Assembly: GCA_018242445.1 (NCBI GenBank)
Contig: JAFEBW010000060.1
Coordinates: 1 to 64,000 of the forward strand
From: Pseudomonadota bacterium
Lineage (GTDB): Bacteria > Pseudomonadota > Gammaproteobacteria > Xanthomonadales > Xanthomonadaceae
DNA: 64,000 bases
Direction: 5' to 3'
Of the stretch, positions 27,506 to 35,851 are shown in pieces. Made by a program: the position numbers and the translations under genes. The notes beneath the pieces are model-generated. The model had not been told where the DNA came from. It did not search any database and saw nothing but the letters and a program-made list of their open reading frames with translations. Position 1 is the first letter of the stretch, and the number at the start of each line of letters is the position of its first letter.

Positions 27506-28110
27506 GCGATGGTGCCGGTCCAACCCGGCAAAAACGCCGCCTCGTGGCTGCGCGCCAGCAAGGTCGCTTCCTGCATCGTCTTGCCCGAGACCTCGCCGCC
27601 GCGCAGTTTCAAGCGCCGCCGGTAGAACTCGGCCCACATGAACTCCGCATACGGGATGGCATCCTTGGCGTAGCCGCCGGCCTCGCGCACGCGCGCCGCC
27701 AACGTGCGGAACGGATCGTCGACGAGCCGGTCCAGCGCCGCGGGGATGGCCTCGTAACCGATGCGCACGCCGTGCTGGTCGTAGGGGTGCGCCCAGCGGT
27801 TGAACTCCATCGTGCGCCAGAACATCTCCGGCTCCAGCCACGAAAAATCGCGCTGGATCATCACCGGCACCGCGTCCACGTCTTCTTCCGTCAACGCCAG
27901 GCCGAGGTGATGGTGATCGACGATGTACACGCCGCGCTTGGGGCCCAGCACGCCGGGGAACCAGTGCGAGGCCAGCAGCTGCCTGCGCTTCTTCTTGCCG
28001 AGACGCGACCACTGCTCGCGCTTGGCGCGCACCTCGGCCATGCCGACGGTGACCTGGGTGGGACGAAGTTTTTTCGGCGCGATCGACAGCAAGGGATGAT
28101 GGGCTTGCAC
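27502..28110 (-). CDS. ParB-like nuclease-fold protein (ParBc_2 type)
   Basis: 202-residue protein of the ParB/Srx-fold group of stand-alone enzymes (ParBc_2), not the chromosome-partition ParB: it lacks the HTH and CTPase organisation. Seen: KKLRPTQVTVGMAEV, the conserved YIVDHHHLGLAL (His-rich pocket), AVPVMIQRDFSWL and EFMWAEFYRR. Substrate and reaction are unknown. GTG start at 28110 with GGAG seven bases upstream is preferred because the family begins near LLSIAPKKLRPTQ; the frame is open further up. Overlaps the start of the SulP gene by 4 bp. Confidence 0.78.
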   Translation of the reverse strand: MQAHHPLLSIAPKKLRPTQVTVGMAEVRAKREQWSRLGKKKRRQLLASHWFPGVLGPKRGVYIVDHHHLGLALTEEDVDAVPVMIQRDFSWLEPEMFWRTMEFNRWAHPYDQHGVRIGYEAIPAALDRLVDDPFRTLAARVREAGGYAKDAIPYAEFMWAEFYRRRLKLRGGEVSGKTMQEATLLARSHEAAFLPGWTGTIA

Positions 28111-28202
28111 GGACTGCTCCGGGGGACACGAGGGCAGCAGCCTAGCAAACCCCGGTGAAGCGAAGCTTGTCCGCCCCCGCCGCGGAAGCCAGTCGAATCC
28201 CG

Positions 28203-30413
28203 TCAATACAAATCCACCGGATCCACGTCCAGCGACCAGCGCACCTTGCGCGCCGACGGGAGCGAGTACAGACGTTCGATCCATGCCTGCATTGCCGCCT
28301 GCAGCGCGGGGCGGTGGCGCGACGCGACATGCAGTTGCGCGCGCGCACGGCCGGCGCGGCGCGGCATCGGCGCGGGCAGCGGGCCGTGGATCGATACCGA
28401 CGGGTCGGCCGACCCAAACGCATCGCGTGCCCGCGCGAGGAATTCATCCACCGCCGCCGCGCGTGCGGCTTCCGCGCGCAACAGCGCGAGGAAGCCGAAT
28501 GGCGGCAACCCCGCCGCCTCGCGCTGCGCCAGTTCGAGCGCGGCGAAGGCGGGATAGCCGCCGGCCAGCAGCGTCGCCAGCAGCGGATGATCCGGGTGAT
28601 GGGTCTGCAGCAGCACGCTGCCGGGCTTGCCGGCGCGACCGCCGCGTCCGGCCACCTGGATCAGCAACTGCGCGAGCTTTTCCGGCGCGCGGAAGTCGGC
28701 CGAGAACAGGCCCTCGTCGATCCCGACCACGCACACGAGGGTGAGATTGGGCAGGTCGTGGCCCTTGGCGAGCATCTGCGTGCCCACGAGGATGCCGGGG
28801 CGTTCGCCCAGCTCGGCGAGATGGCGTTCCAGCCCGTCGCGCAGGCGCGTCGTACCGCGATCCACGCGCAACAGCAGGGCATCGGGAAAGCGTTCGGCCA
28901 AGGCTTCTTCCACCCGTTCGGTGCCCTGCCCCTGCGGCACCAGCGCCAGCCCGCCGCAATCCGGGCAGGCCCGCGGTGCCGGGCGTCGTGCGCCGCAGTG
29001 ATGGCACATCAGCGTGCGGCCGCCACCGTGCACGGTCATCGCGACCCCTTGCGTGGCGGCATCGCAGCGCGCACAGCGCGCGCTCCAGCCGCAGTCGTGG
29101 CACAGCAGCACCGGCGCGTAACCGCGGCGATTGCGGAACACCAGCGCCTGCTCGCCGCGCGCCAGCGTCGCGGCGATGGCGTCGAAGGCTTCCGGCGACA
29201 AGCCGCCGACGAGCGCGCGACCGCGCACGTCGTGCACGCGCACGCCCGGCGGTTGCGCCGCACCGGCACGCTGGCGCAGGCGCAGGTGCGCGTAGCGGCC
29301 GGCGAGCGCATGCTGCAGCGATTCCAGCGACGGCGTCGCGCTGCCCAGCAGCACCGGCACGCCCAGCGCCTTGCCGCGCAGCAGCGCCAGGTCGCGGGCG
29401 TGGTAGCGCACGCCCTCGTGCTGCTTGTAACTGGCGTCGTGCTCCTCGTCCACCACGATCAGGCCGGCCTCGGGCAAGGGCGTGAAAATCGCCGAGCGCG
29501 TGCCGACCAGCACCCTGCCCTCGCCGCGCCACATCGACGTCCACGCGCGCGCGCGTTCGCCATCGGACAAGCCCGAATGCAGGGCATGGATCGGCACGCC
29601 CAGGCGCGCCCGAAAGCGCCGCAACATCTGCGGCGTCAAGCCGATCTCGGGCACCAGCACCAGCGCTTGCCTGCCCCGCGCGAGGCAATCGGCGATGGCC
29701 TCCAGATACACCTCGGTCTTGCCCGATCCGGTGACGCCTTCCAGCAGCAGCGGCGCGAAACGATCGCGCGCGGCGAGCACCGCGGCGACCGCCTCGCGCT
29801 GCGAGGGATTGAGTTCGTGCGCCGACACGCCGCCGATTCCGGACATGCCGCCGGGCAAAGCCACCCGCTGCGCATAGCCGCGACGCTCCAGCGCGCGCGC
29901 GGCCGCGCGCCAGCCATCGCCCGCATCGGCAAGAATCGACTCATCGACGGCCGCGTGCGCGATGCGCTCGGCCAGCGCGCGCGTGCGCGTGTTGCGGCGA
30001 AGTCCGGCCAGCCCCGTTTGACCGGCCTCGGTGAGCAACCAGCCGTAGGCGCAGGTCTCCGGCAAGGGTTCGCCATCGCGCAACACGGCCGGCAACGCGG
30101 TGGCGATCACCTCGCCGAGCGGCGCGTGGTAGTAGCGCGCGCACCAGCGCAAGCTGGCCAGCAACTCGCCATGCAGCAGTGGCTCGCGATCGAGCACGGC
30201 AAACGCTCGTCGCAGCTCCGGCGCATCCTCGGCGGGCTCGCCGATGGCCTCGACATGACCGATGCGTTCGCCCTTGCCGAACGGCACCCGCACGCGGCAA
30301 CCGACCCAGCCGGCATCGGGCCCGATACCTGCCGGCGGCAGGTAATCGAACAGGCGCGGCAAGGGCAGTGGCAGCGCGATGCGCCAGCAGGAGGATACGT
30401 TCGTCGAAGGCAT
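28203..30413 (-). CDS. priA: Primosomal protein N', replication restart helicase
   Basis: 736-residue superfamily 2 DNA helicase PriA, which recognises stalled forks and loads the replicative helicase. Seen: N-terminal 3'-DNA-binding region (RIALPLPLPRLFDYLPP), Walker A GVTGSGKTEVY, Walker B VVDEEHDASYKQ, motif LLGSATPSLES, the zinc-binding cysteine cluster (CHDCGWSARCARC and CHHCGARR with CPDCGG), and IQVAGRGGRAGKPG. ATG at 30413 matches family N-termini. Read towards the ParB-like gene; the 5' side faces a 570-base gap containing DnaA boxes. Confidence 0.97.
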   Translation of the reverse strand: MPSTNVSSCWRIALPLPLPRLFDYLPPAGIGPDAGWVGCRVRVPFGKGERIGHVEAIGEPAEDAPELRRAFAVLDREPLLHGELLASLRWCARYYHAPLGEVIATALPAVLRDGEPLPETCAYGWLLTEAGQTGLAGLRRNTRTRALAERIAHAAVDESILADAGDGWRAAARALERRGYAQRVALPGGMSGIGGVSAHELNPSQREAVAAVLAARDRFAPLLLEGVTGSGKTEVYLEAIADCLARGRQALVLVPEIGLTPQMLRRFRARLGVPIHALHSGLSDGERARAWTSMWRGEGRVLVGTRSAIFTPLPEAGLIVVDEEHDASYKQHEGVRYHARDLALLRGKALGVPVLLGSATPSLESLQHALAGRYAHLRLRQRAGAAQPPGVRVHDVRGRALVGGLSPEAFDAIAATLARGEQALVFRNRRGYAPVLLCHDCGWSARCARCDAATQGVAMTVHGGGRTLMCHHCGARRPAPRACPDCGGLALVPQGQGTERVEEALAERFPDALLLRVDRGTTRLRDGLERHLAELGERPGILVGTQMLAKGHDLPNLTLVCVVGIDEGLFSADFRAPEKLAQLLIQVAGRGGRAGKPGSVLLQTHHPDHPLLATLLAGGYPAFAALELAQREAAGLPPFGFLALLRAEAARAAAVDEFLARARDAFGSADPSVSIHGPLPAPMPRRAGRARAQLHVASRHRPALQAAMQAWIERLYSLPSARKVRWSLDVDPVDLY

Positions 30414-30983
30414 GGGACGAGTGTAACAACGCATCCCGGACACACCGTTTTCCACCGCCGAAACCGTCATCGCGCGCGGTGACGGCGATTCATCGACTTA
30501 CCCGAGCAAGCTGCAATCGCAGGCACAAAGTTCAGCCAACACCATGTAGCTGCTGAAAATTTTTCCTTATCCACACGAATTGTGGATAAATCTGTGGAAT
30601 CGCCGCTCGCGCCGACTGCGCAGGCCAGCAAACAACGCCCCGCAGGCGGTTTGGCGGATTTTTAACCAACCAGATATATTCAATTAGAATCAATCAGTTG
30701 CATGAATACATCGAGCGCAACCCCGGCTTTCGGCGCACCTTTCCGCCGCATCCTCGCGGCAATCGGCGTGCTGTGCACAACGTCGAATCCGCAAAGCCTT
30801 TTGTTGCCTTGCTTTCGGGGCCACGCCCCCGCTGTCAAGCTTTTTTTTCAGGGCGCATTTTGCGGGATTCTTGATCGCCCCCACTCCCGCGACGGCACCC
30901 GCAGAGGGGGTCGAAGCCGCTAAAATCCGTTCGACGCGGGCGCTCATCGCCCGCCCCTTCCCGGACTGCCCTCCCATGCAGGC
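30414..30983. other. AT-rich intergenic region
   Basis: 570 bases with no convincing gene between priA and the sigma-like gene. It is unusually AT-rich for the window at 30550-30600 and 30655-30715, and contains two perfect DnaA boxes, a third related 9-mer (TGTGCACAA at 30772-30780) and an eight-T run near 30840. A 73-codon frame starting at 30702 has no recognisable features and is not called. TAAAAT near 30920 may be the -10 of the downstream gene. Confidence 0.6.
30567..30589. promoter_or_regulatory. Inverted pair of perfect DnaA boxes
   Basis: TTATCCACA (30567-30575) and its exact reverse complement TGTGGATAA (30581-30589), separated by 5 bp. Both match the consensus DnaA box. Not preceded by dnaA, rpmH or gyrB, so not the usual chromosomal origin site of this group; it may titrate DnaA or regulate priA or the downstream operon. 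The pair could also form a 9-bp stem hairpin, but there is no T-run to make it a terminator. Confidence 0.75.
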
Positions 30984-31913
30984 ATGAACGCCCGCCTCTC
31001 CGATTCGACGCGCCCGGATGCCGAGGCCTTGCTGTTCGTGCGCGACATGGAGCGCCGCGGCCTGCAATTCGCCATGCACCAGTGCGGCCATGCCGGTCGC
31101 GCACGCAGCGCTGTGAGCCTTGCCGTCGCCGCGTTTCGCGAACATGCCGCCGCACACCAGCCGGACATGTGGCCGATGCTGTACTGGCGCACCCTGCTGT
31201 CGCATCCGTCCATGCGCGCGCGCCTTCCGCGCGACGAACGCAAACCCGCCTCGTTGCTCGACGCCGGCCCGCGGGCGACGCTGCTGCTGCATGGCGTGGC
31301 CGAAGTCGAACCGGAACTTGGCGCGCACGCGCTCGACGTGTCGCTGGAAGCGTATCGGCACGCATTGGCGCGCGCACTGAACGTGCTGAGCGCCCATGGC
31401 ATCGATCCTGCCGCGTTGCGCATGCCGGCCGAACGGCCACGCGACGAAACCCGCCCCCAGCGCATCGAGCCGACCCGCATCGAGCCGCGCGCCAGCGCCC
31501 AAGCGCCAGCCATCGAACGTCTATCGACAACGCCTCCCGCATGGCTGCGGCCGGCACTGCTCGGCGCGCTGGCGTTGCTGATCGCCACCGGCATCGGCAG
31601 CTTCCTGTGGCCTGGGCTGTTCGGATTCGGCGGCGGGTCGTTCCAGGGTGTGCGCCCATTGCGCGAGCACCGCCCCGCCGACACCTTGAACCCGGCCGCA
31701 CAGGCGATCGCCGGCGGCGATTTCGACGTGCTCAGCGATCCCCAACGCGCAACCGTTGACCGCGATCTTGGCCTGTACTCCTGGTACGCCGCGACCGGGG
31801 GGACCGAACCTGCACCGGCGCAACCCGCCGCGAACTTGCCGGAGACCAAGGAACCGGAAACCACCGCGCCGGATGCCGATACCGAGGGCAACGGAGGCGA
31901 GCATGCGCCGTAA
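30984..31913 (+). CDS. Membrane-anchored protein with degenerate sigma-factor-like N-terminus
   Basis: 309-residue protein not assignable with certainty. Residues 1-130 are helical and resemble a decayed ECF sigma factor region 4 (LPRDERKPASLL ... VSLEAYRHALARALNVL). A linker of Arg/Pro/Ala follows, then one hydrophobic helix near 185-207 (LLGALALLIATGIGSFLW) and a periplasmic tail with DFDVLSDPQ. The 3' end overlaps a DUF3106 gene by 11 bp. In beta- and gammaproteobacteria a sigma factor, a DUF3619 protein and DUF3106 often stand together, so this may be a fusion of sigma-like and DUF3619-like parts; that is inference. Confidence 0.6.
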   Translation: MNARLSDSTRPDAEALLFVRDMERRGLQFAMHQCGHAGRARSAVSLAVAAFREHAAAHQPDMWPMLYWRTLLSHPSMRARLPRDERKPASLLDAGPRATLLLHGVAEVEPELGAHALDVSLEAYRHALARALNVLSAHGIDPAALRMPAERPRDETRPQRIEPTRIEPRASAQAPAIERLSTTPPAWLRPALLGALALLIATGIGSFLWPGLFGFGGGSFQGVRPLREHRPADTLNPAAQAIAGGDFDVLSDPQRATVDRDLGLYSWYAATGGTEPAPAQPAANLPETKEPETTAPDADTEGNGGEHAP

Positions 31914-32577
31914 GCACGCCATCGGCTGGCTCGTCGGCATCGCGCTGCTGGCGACGACCCTGCCGGCGATCGGCGGCACCGTCGCCTGGGGTTCGATCGA
32001 CGCCCGCACGCAGGCCTTGCTGTCGCCGTGGCAAGGCGAATGGGACACGCTGGCCGATGCCGACCGCCAGCGCCTGCTCGCCAACGCGCGGCAATGGCTG
32101 GCCATGAGCGAGGCCGACCGCGCGGCGTTGCTGCAACGCCAAGCCCAGTGGAACGCACTGCCGCCCGCCGAACGCGCCCGCCGGCGCGCTCGCGACGATG
32201 CCTGGCGCCAGTTGCCGCCGGCCGAGCAAGCGCAAGTCCGCGCTGCGGCGACGCGCTTCGCCGCCCTGCCGGCTGCGCAACAAGCCGCCTTGCGTTCGCG
32301 CTTCGCCGCGCAGCCCGCCGACTGGCAGGCGTCGTGGCTGCTGGGGCCGTCGATCGGCGCATGGCTGGATCAAGCCGGAATGTGGTTCGCGTACGTTCCC
32401 GCCAGCGACCGCGACGCCACCTTGCGCATGCTGCAAGACCTCACGCCCGCTGCCCGCGAGCAGTTGTTCGTACTCTCGCGCCGCCTGCCGTCGTCGCGCC
32501 GCGAGCAGTTGCGCGCCGACCTGCTGCGCGCGCCGCCCGGCCAGCGCGCGGCGCTGATCGCCCGGCAATTGCAGTAA
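31903..32577 (+). CDS. DUF3106 domain secreted protein
   Basis: 224-residue exported protein: signal peptide MRRKHAIGWLVGIALLATTLPAIGG, then repeated helical motifs of the DUF3106 family (WDTLADADRQRLLANARQWLAM, LPPAERARRRARDDAWRQLP, ALPAAQQAALRSRF). The repeats count off about 20 residues and predict an Arg/Ala-rich helical bundle in the periplasm. GGAGG precedes the ATG. It overlaps and is co-translated with the sigma-like gene. Function unknown; possibly a periplasmic sensor for that system. Confidence 0.78.
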   Translation: MRRKHAIGWLVGIALLATTLPAIGGTVAWGSIDARTQALLSPWQGEWDTLADADRQRLLANARQWLAMSEADRAALLQRQAQWNALPPAERARRRARDDAWRQLPPAEQAQVRAAATRFAALPAAQQAALRSRFAAQPADWQASWLLGPSIGAWLDQAGMWFAYVPASDRDATLRMLQDLTPAAREQLFVLSRRLPSSRREQLRADLLRAPPGQRAALIARQLQ

Positions 32578-32583
32578 GGCCCG

Positions 32584-32889
32584 TCAGCGCGGCAGCGGTA
32601 CCAGCACGCGCCGTTGCGCGCGCATGCCCTCGCCGAAGCGCGCCAAGCCATCCCCGCGCATGCGCGGCGCATGCTCGCGCAGATAGGCATCCAGCGCGCG
32701 CCGGTCGCGCAAGCGATAGCGCACGCAATACCCGCGTTCGCCGGGCGCGTCGTCGAGCACGCCTTCCACCACCGCATCCTCGAACCCCGGCAAGGCGAGC
32801 ATCTGCTCGACGTGCTCGCGCAGCCACGCCAGATAGTCGGCGGCCAGCGCCTCGGCCACATGCACGGTCACTTCATAGATCACAGCCAT
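32584..32889 (-). CDS. DUF4286 family protein
   Basis: 101-residue cytosolic protein with the DUF4286 pattern: MAVIYEVTVHVAEALAADYL, WLREHVEQMLALPGFEDA, and VRYRLRDRRALDAYLREHAP. The alpha-beta arrangement resembles dimeric ferredoxin-like (antibiotic monooxygenase-type) folds, without catalytic evidence. Its start overlaps the stop of the DUF3667 gene by 10 bp, so they are co-expressed. Converges with DUF3106. Confidence 0.8.
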   Translation of the reverse strand: MAVIYEVTVHVAEALAADYLAWLREHVEQMLALPGFEDAVVEGVLDDAPGERGYCVRYRLRDRRALDAYLREHAPRMRGDGLARFGEGMRAQRRVLVPLPR

Positions 32890-34100
32890 ACCAGTTTCAC
32901 CATGAACGTGATCGCCGCACCGAAGGTGAGCAGGATGAAATACAAAAAGCCGATCGCGCAGAACTTGAGCGTGGTCACCAACCAGCCCTGCCCGTAAACG
33001 CGCTTCTGCATCAGCCACAGATACACTGGCATCCACAGCAGCAATGCGGTTTCCAGCATGTCCAGAACCGTGCGCGGCGTGCCCTGCGGCAAGGTCGCCG
33101 CGACATCGCCGGTCAACACGACCAGCAACAGCGCCAGGCACAGGAAGGCATGGCTGTGCAGGGCGACGATGAAGTGCTCCATGTACAGATGGCGCTTGAA
33201 GACATACGCGCACTTCAGCAGCAGGGCGAACAGCGGCAGCAGGACGAACAACGTGGACGGCACCGCGCTCAGCCAGGCATCGACGAGCAGGGTCGGATCC
33301 TTGCGGATGCGCACGAGGTTGCCGCGGGCCTGGATGGCCAGATGGTTGAGCCAGCGGTTCGCGAACGCCGGCAGGGAGCGGACCGCGATCGGATTCGTCT
33401 GCGGATCCCACGGCTTGCCGTCGCCGAAGGTCAGCGGGGCGGCATGCTCCGGTGGCGGCTTGCCAGCAGCCTGTGCAGCCTCGATCTCGGCGATGCGCTG
33501 ATCGGCCTGGCGACGCAATTTGGCTTCGTCGCGGGCCACGTCCTGCGTCAAGGCCTGCGCCGGCGTCTTCGCGGCGACCTGCTGCGCCTGGCGCAAGCCA
33601 TCGAGCGCGAGGTCGCGCTGGCGCACGACCTGCTCGACCGTGGTGGCGTTGGATATCGGGCCGTCGTCCAACTGCACGTAGCGGCGAGCGTCGCCCGTCC
33701 CGACACTCCACTGCGCGACGAGGAAGGCCAGCACGCTGAAGAAGAAGAACAGCCGCACCGGGCTGACGTAGCGCACCCGGCGACCGGCGAAATACTCGGT
33801 GGTGAGGTAGCCCGGACGCAGCATCAGCGGCGTGAGTGTGCGGGTGAGGCGGGTGTCGATCTGCAACACCGTGTCGGCCAGATCGCCCATGATGCTGGAG
33901 AAGTGCCGCACCAGCCCGTGGTCGGGCTGGCCGCAGCGGTAACAATGCGCGCCGAACAGCACCGCACCGCAGTTGCCGCAGTGCTCGCCGGTGGGCGTGG
34001 GCAGCGGATCGGCAGCCGCAGGCGCGGCCTCGGGCGTCGCCGCAGGCGCGGCATCGGGCAACGCGAGCGCTGGTTCCACCGATCCCGGATCGGAATGCAT
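32880..34100 (-). CDS. DUF3667 family membrane protein with zinc-ribbon
   Basis: About 406 residues. A Pro/Ala-rich N-terminus precedes a zinc-ribbon-like CGNCGAVLFGAHCYRCGQ (four cysteines), then the DUF3667 region LTRTLTPLMLRPGYLTTEYFAGRRVRYVSPVRLFFF, a coiled segment (residues ~170-225) and four or five C-terminal transmembrane helices. Function unknown. ATG at 34100 is chosen over 34142 because the latter lies deeper in the divergent MATE promoter; both fit. Overlaps the DUF4286 gene. Confidence 0.78.
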   Translation of the reverse strand: MHSDPGSVEPALALPDAAPAATPEAAPAAADPLPTPTGEHCGNCGAVLFGAHCYRCGQPDHGLVRHFSSIMGDLADTVLQIDTRLTRTLTPLMLRPGYLTTEYFAGRRVRYVSPVRLFFFFSVLAFLVAQWSVGTGDARRYVQLDDGPISNATTVEQVVRQRDLALDGLRQAQQVAAKTPAQALTQDVARDEAKLRRQADQRIAEIEAAQAAGKPPPEHAAPLTFGDGKPWDPQTNPIAVRSLPAFANRWLNHLAIQARGNLVRIRKDPTLLVDAWLSAVPSTLFVLLPLFALLLKCAYVFKRHLYMEHFIVALHSHAFLCLALLLVVLTGDVAATLPQGTPRTVLDMLETALLLWMPVYLWLMQKRVYGQGWLVTTLKFCAIGFLYFILLTFGAAITFMVKLVWL

Positions 34101-34198
34101 GCCGTCCCCATTCGCGGCTGATGACCTCACGTGCCGATCCATCCGTGGATCGCCCGCAGGCGGCTACTCGACAGCCTGCTAGGATGCACGGATTGTCG

Positions 34199-35608
34199 AT
34201 GTTTTCCTTGCCGATGTCCCCTTCCGAAGGTCATGTCCGGCGCCTCCTGCGGGAGATGCGCACCACGGCGCTGCTCGCCCTGCCCCTGGTGCTCGGGCAG
34301 GTGTCGGCGGTGGCGATCAGCCTGATCGACACCATCCTTGCCGGCCACCACGGCGCGCGCACCCTCGCCGCCGTCGCGGTGGGCGGCGCGGTGTGGACGC
34401 TGGTGCTGCTGGTGTTGATCGGGGTGTTGATGGCGGTGCCGCCGTCGGTCGCGCAGTGCAACGGCAGCGGCCGCCGCGAGCGTATCGGGCCGATCTTTCG
34501 ACAGGCGTTGTGGCTGGCACTGGTGCTGGGCGTGGGTTTGCTGATGCTGGCGCAGGCCGGCAGCGGATGGTTGCTGACGGCGATGAACGTCGGCTCGGAG
34601 GTGCGCCCGGAAGCGGAAGGCTTCGTGCACGCCATCGCCTGGGGCGCGCCGGCATTTGCCCTGTACGTCGCCTGCAGATCACTCAGCGAAGGGCTGGCGT
34701 GGACACTGCCGACGATGGCGTTCGGCGTGTTCGGCGTGGTCTTGCTGGCGCCGCTGGGCTACGGCCTGATGTTCGGTGCGTTCGGACTGCCGGCGCTGGG
34801 CGCGGTCGGGCTGGGGCTGGCCTCGGCGCTGGTGATGTGGGCGCAGTTGCTGGGCATCGTCGTCTACCTTGCACGTGCACCGCGCTTCGCCGACCTGCGC
34901 CTGTTCGGCCATGTCGAGCCGCCGCGCTGGGCACCGATCCGCGAGCTGCTGCGCATCGGCCTGCCGATGGGTTTCTCGGTGTTCATGGAAGGCAGCCTGT
35001 TCGTCGCCACCCTGCTGCTGATCGGCGGCATGGGCGCAACCCCGGTCGCCGCGCACCAGATCGCCATCAACGTCGCCAGCCTGTGTTTCATGGTGCCGCT
35101 GGGGGTGGCGATGGCGACCACGGTGCGGGTCGGACACGCCGCCGGAGCGAACGATCCGCGCGCGCTGCGCTGGGCTGCGGCGGGCGGCGCGGCGATCGTG
35201 TTGCTCACGCAGACGGCATCCGCGCTGCTGATGGTGTTCGGCCGCCACGCGATCGCGCGCATCTACACCGACGACCCGGCCATCGCCGCATTGGCCGCAA
35301 CCTTGCTGCTGTACGCGGCGGCCTTCCAGTACCCCGACGGCATCCAGACGCTCGCCGCCGGCGCCCTGCGCGGCCTGAAGGACACGCGCGCGCCGATGTG
35401 GATCACCGCCTGCGCCTACTGGGCGCTGGGCATGCCGCTGGGCTGGTGGCTGGGTGTGCACCTGCGCGAAGGCGCGCCGGGCATGTGGTACGGGCTGATC
35501 CTCGGCCTGCTCGCGGCAGCGGCCTTGATGGCGGCGCGTTTCGCCCACATCGCCCGCCATGACCATCGGCTGATGGCCGTGGTGGCGCGATCGGCTACGA
35601 TTCATTGA
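34199..35608 (+). CDS. MATE family multidrug efflux transporter (NorM type)
   Basis: About 469-residue inner-membrane exporter with 12 hydrophobic segments in two similar halves: LLALPLVLGQVSAVAISLID ... and LRIGLPMGFSVFMEGSLFVA, the repeated family signature. It also has AAGALRGLKDTRAPM in the second half. Expected to export cationic drugs and dyes in exchange for Na+ or H+. A TAGGAT about 15 bases before the ATG at 34199 supports this start; ATGs at 34184 and 34214 are alternatives. Divergent from the DUF3667 gene. Confidence 0.92.
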   Translation: MFSLPMSPSEGHVRRLLREMRTTALLALPLVLGQVSAVAISLIDTILAGHHGARTLAAVAVGGAVWTLVLLVLIGVLMAVPPSVAQCNGSGRRERIGPIFRQALWLALVLGVGLLMLAQAGSGWLLTAMNVGSEVRPEAEGFVHAIAWGAPAFALYVACRSLSEGLAWTLPTMAFGVFGVVLLAPLGYGLMFGAFGLPALGAVGLGLASALVMWAQLLGIVVYLARAPRFADLRLFGHVEPPRWAPIRELLRIGLPMGFSVFMEGSLFVATLLLIGGMGATPVAAHQIAINVASLCFMVPLGVAMATTVRVGHAAGANDPRALRWAAAGGAAIVLLTQTASALLMVFGRHAIARIYTDDPAIAALAATLLLYAAAFQYPDGIQTLAAGALRGLKDTRAPMWITACAYWALGMPLGWWLGVHLREGAPGMWYGLILGLLAAAALMAARFAHIARHDHRLMAVVARSATIH

Positions 35609-35654
35609 TGTGAGAGAACACATGACCCTTACCTTTCCAGTGCAGTTCGCTTTA

Positions 35655-35752
35655 GCTCCTTCCCCCGCTTGCGGGGGAAGGCTGGGATAGGGGGATTTCA
35701 TGGCTCGGCCAGCCCCAACCCCAACCCTCCCCGCAGGCGGGGGAGGGAGTCT
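35655..35752. repeat. Two palindromic repeats between the MATE gene and sppA
   Basis: CTTCCCCCGCTTGCGGGGGA hairpin at 35659-35680 and CCCTCCCCGCAGGCGGGGGA hairpin at 35725-35747, arranged as an inverted pair with tails GGCTGGGATAGGGGG and CCCCAACCCCAACC. This BIME-like pairing occupies most of the 243-base gap. Nothing else is visible there. Confidence 0.9.
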
Positions 35753-35851
35753 AGTTGTGGGATCTTTCATCCTCGGGCGGTACATCACCATGCTCGTCAA
35801 CGCCTAGCTCGGCGCCCACGCGTCGATGGTTTGCAAATCCGGAGTCCATAG

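Noticed and set aside
30702..30923. 73-codon gene in the gap upstream of the sigma-like gene
   Set aside because: No ribosome binding site, no recognisable motif, and its 3' part reads into the promoter region of the next gene.
30414..30983. Chromosomal origin of replication
   Set aside because: Two DnaA boxes and AT-rich DNA are suggestive, but dnaA, dnaN, gyrB, rpmH and other origin neighbours are absent and only two perfect boxes are present.
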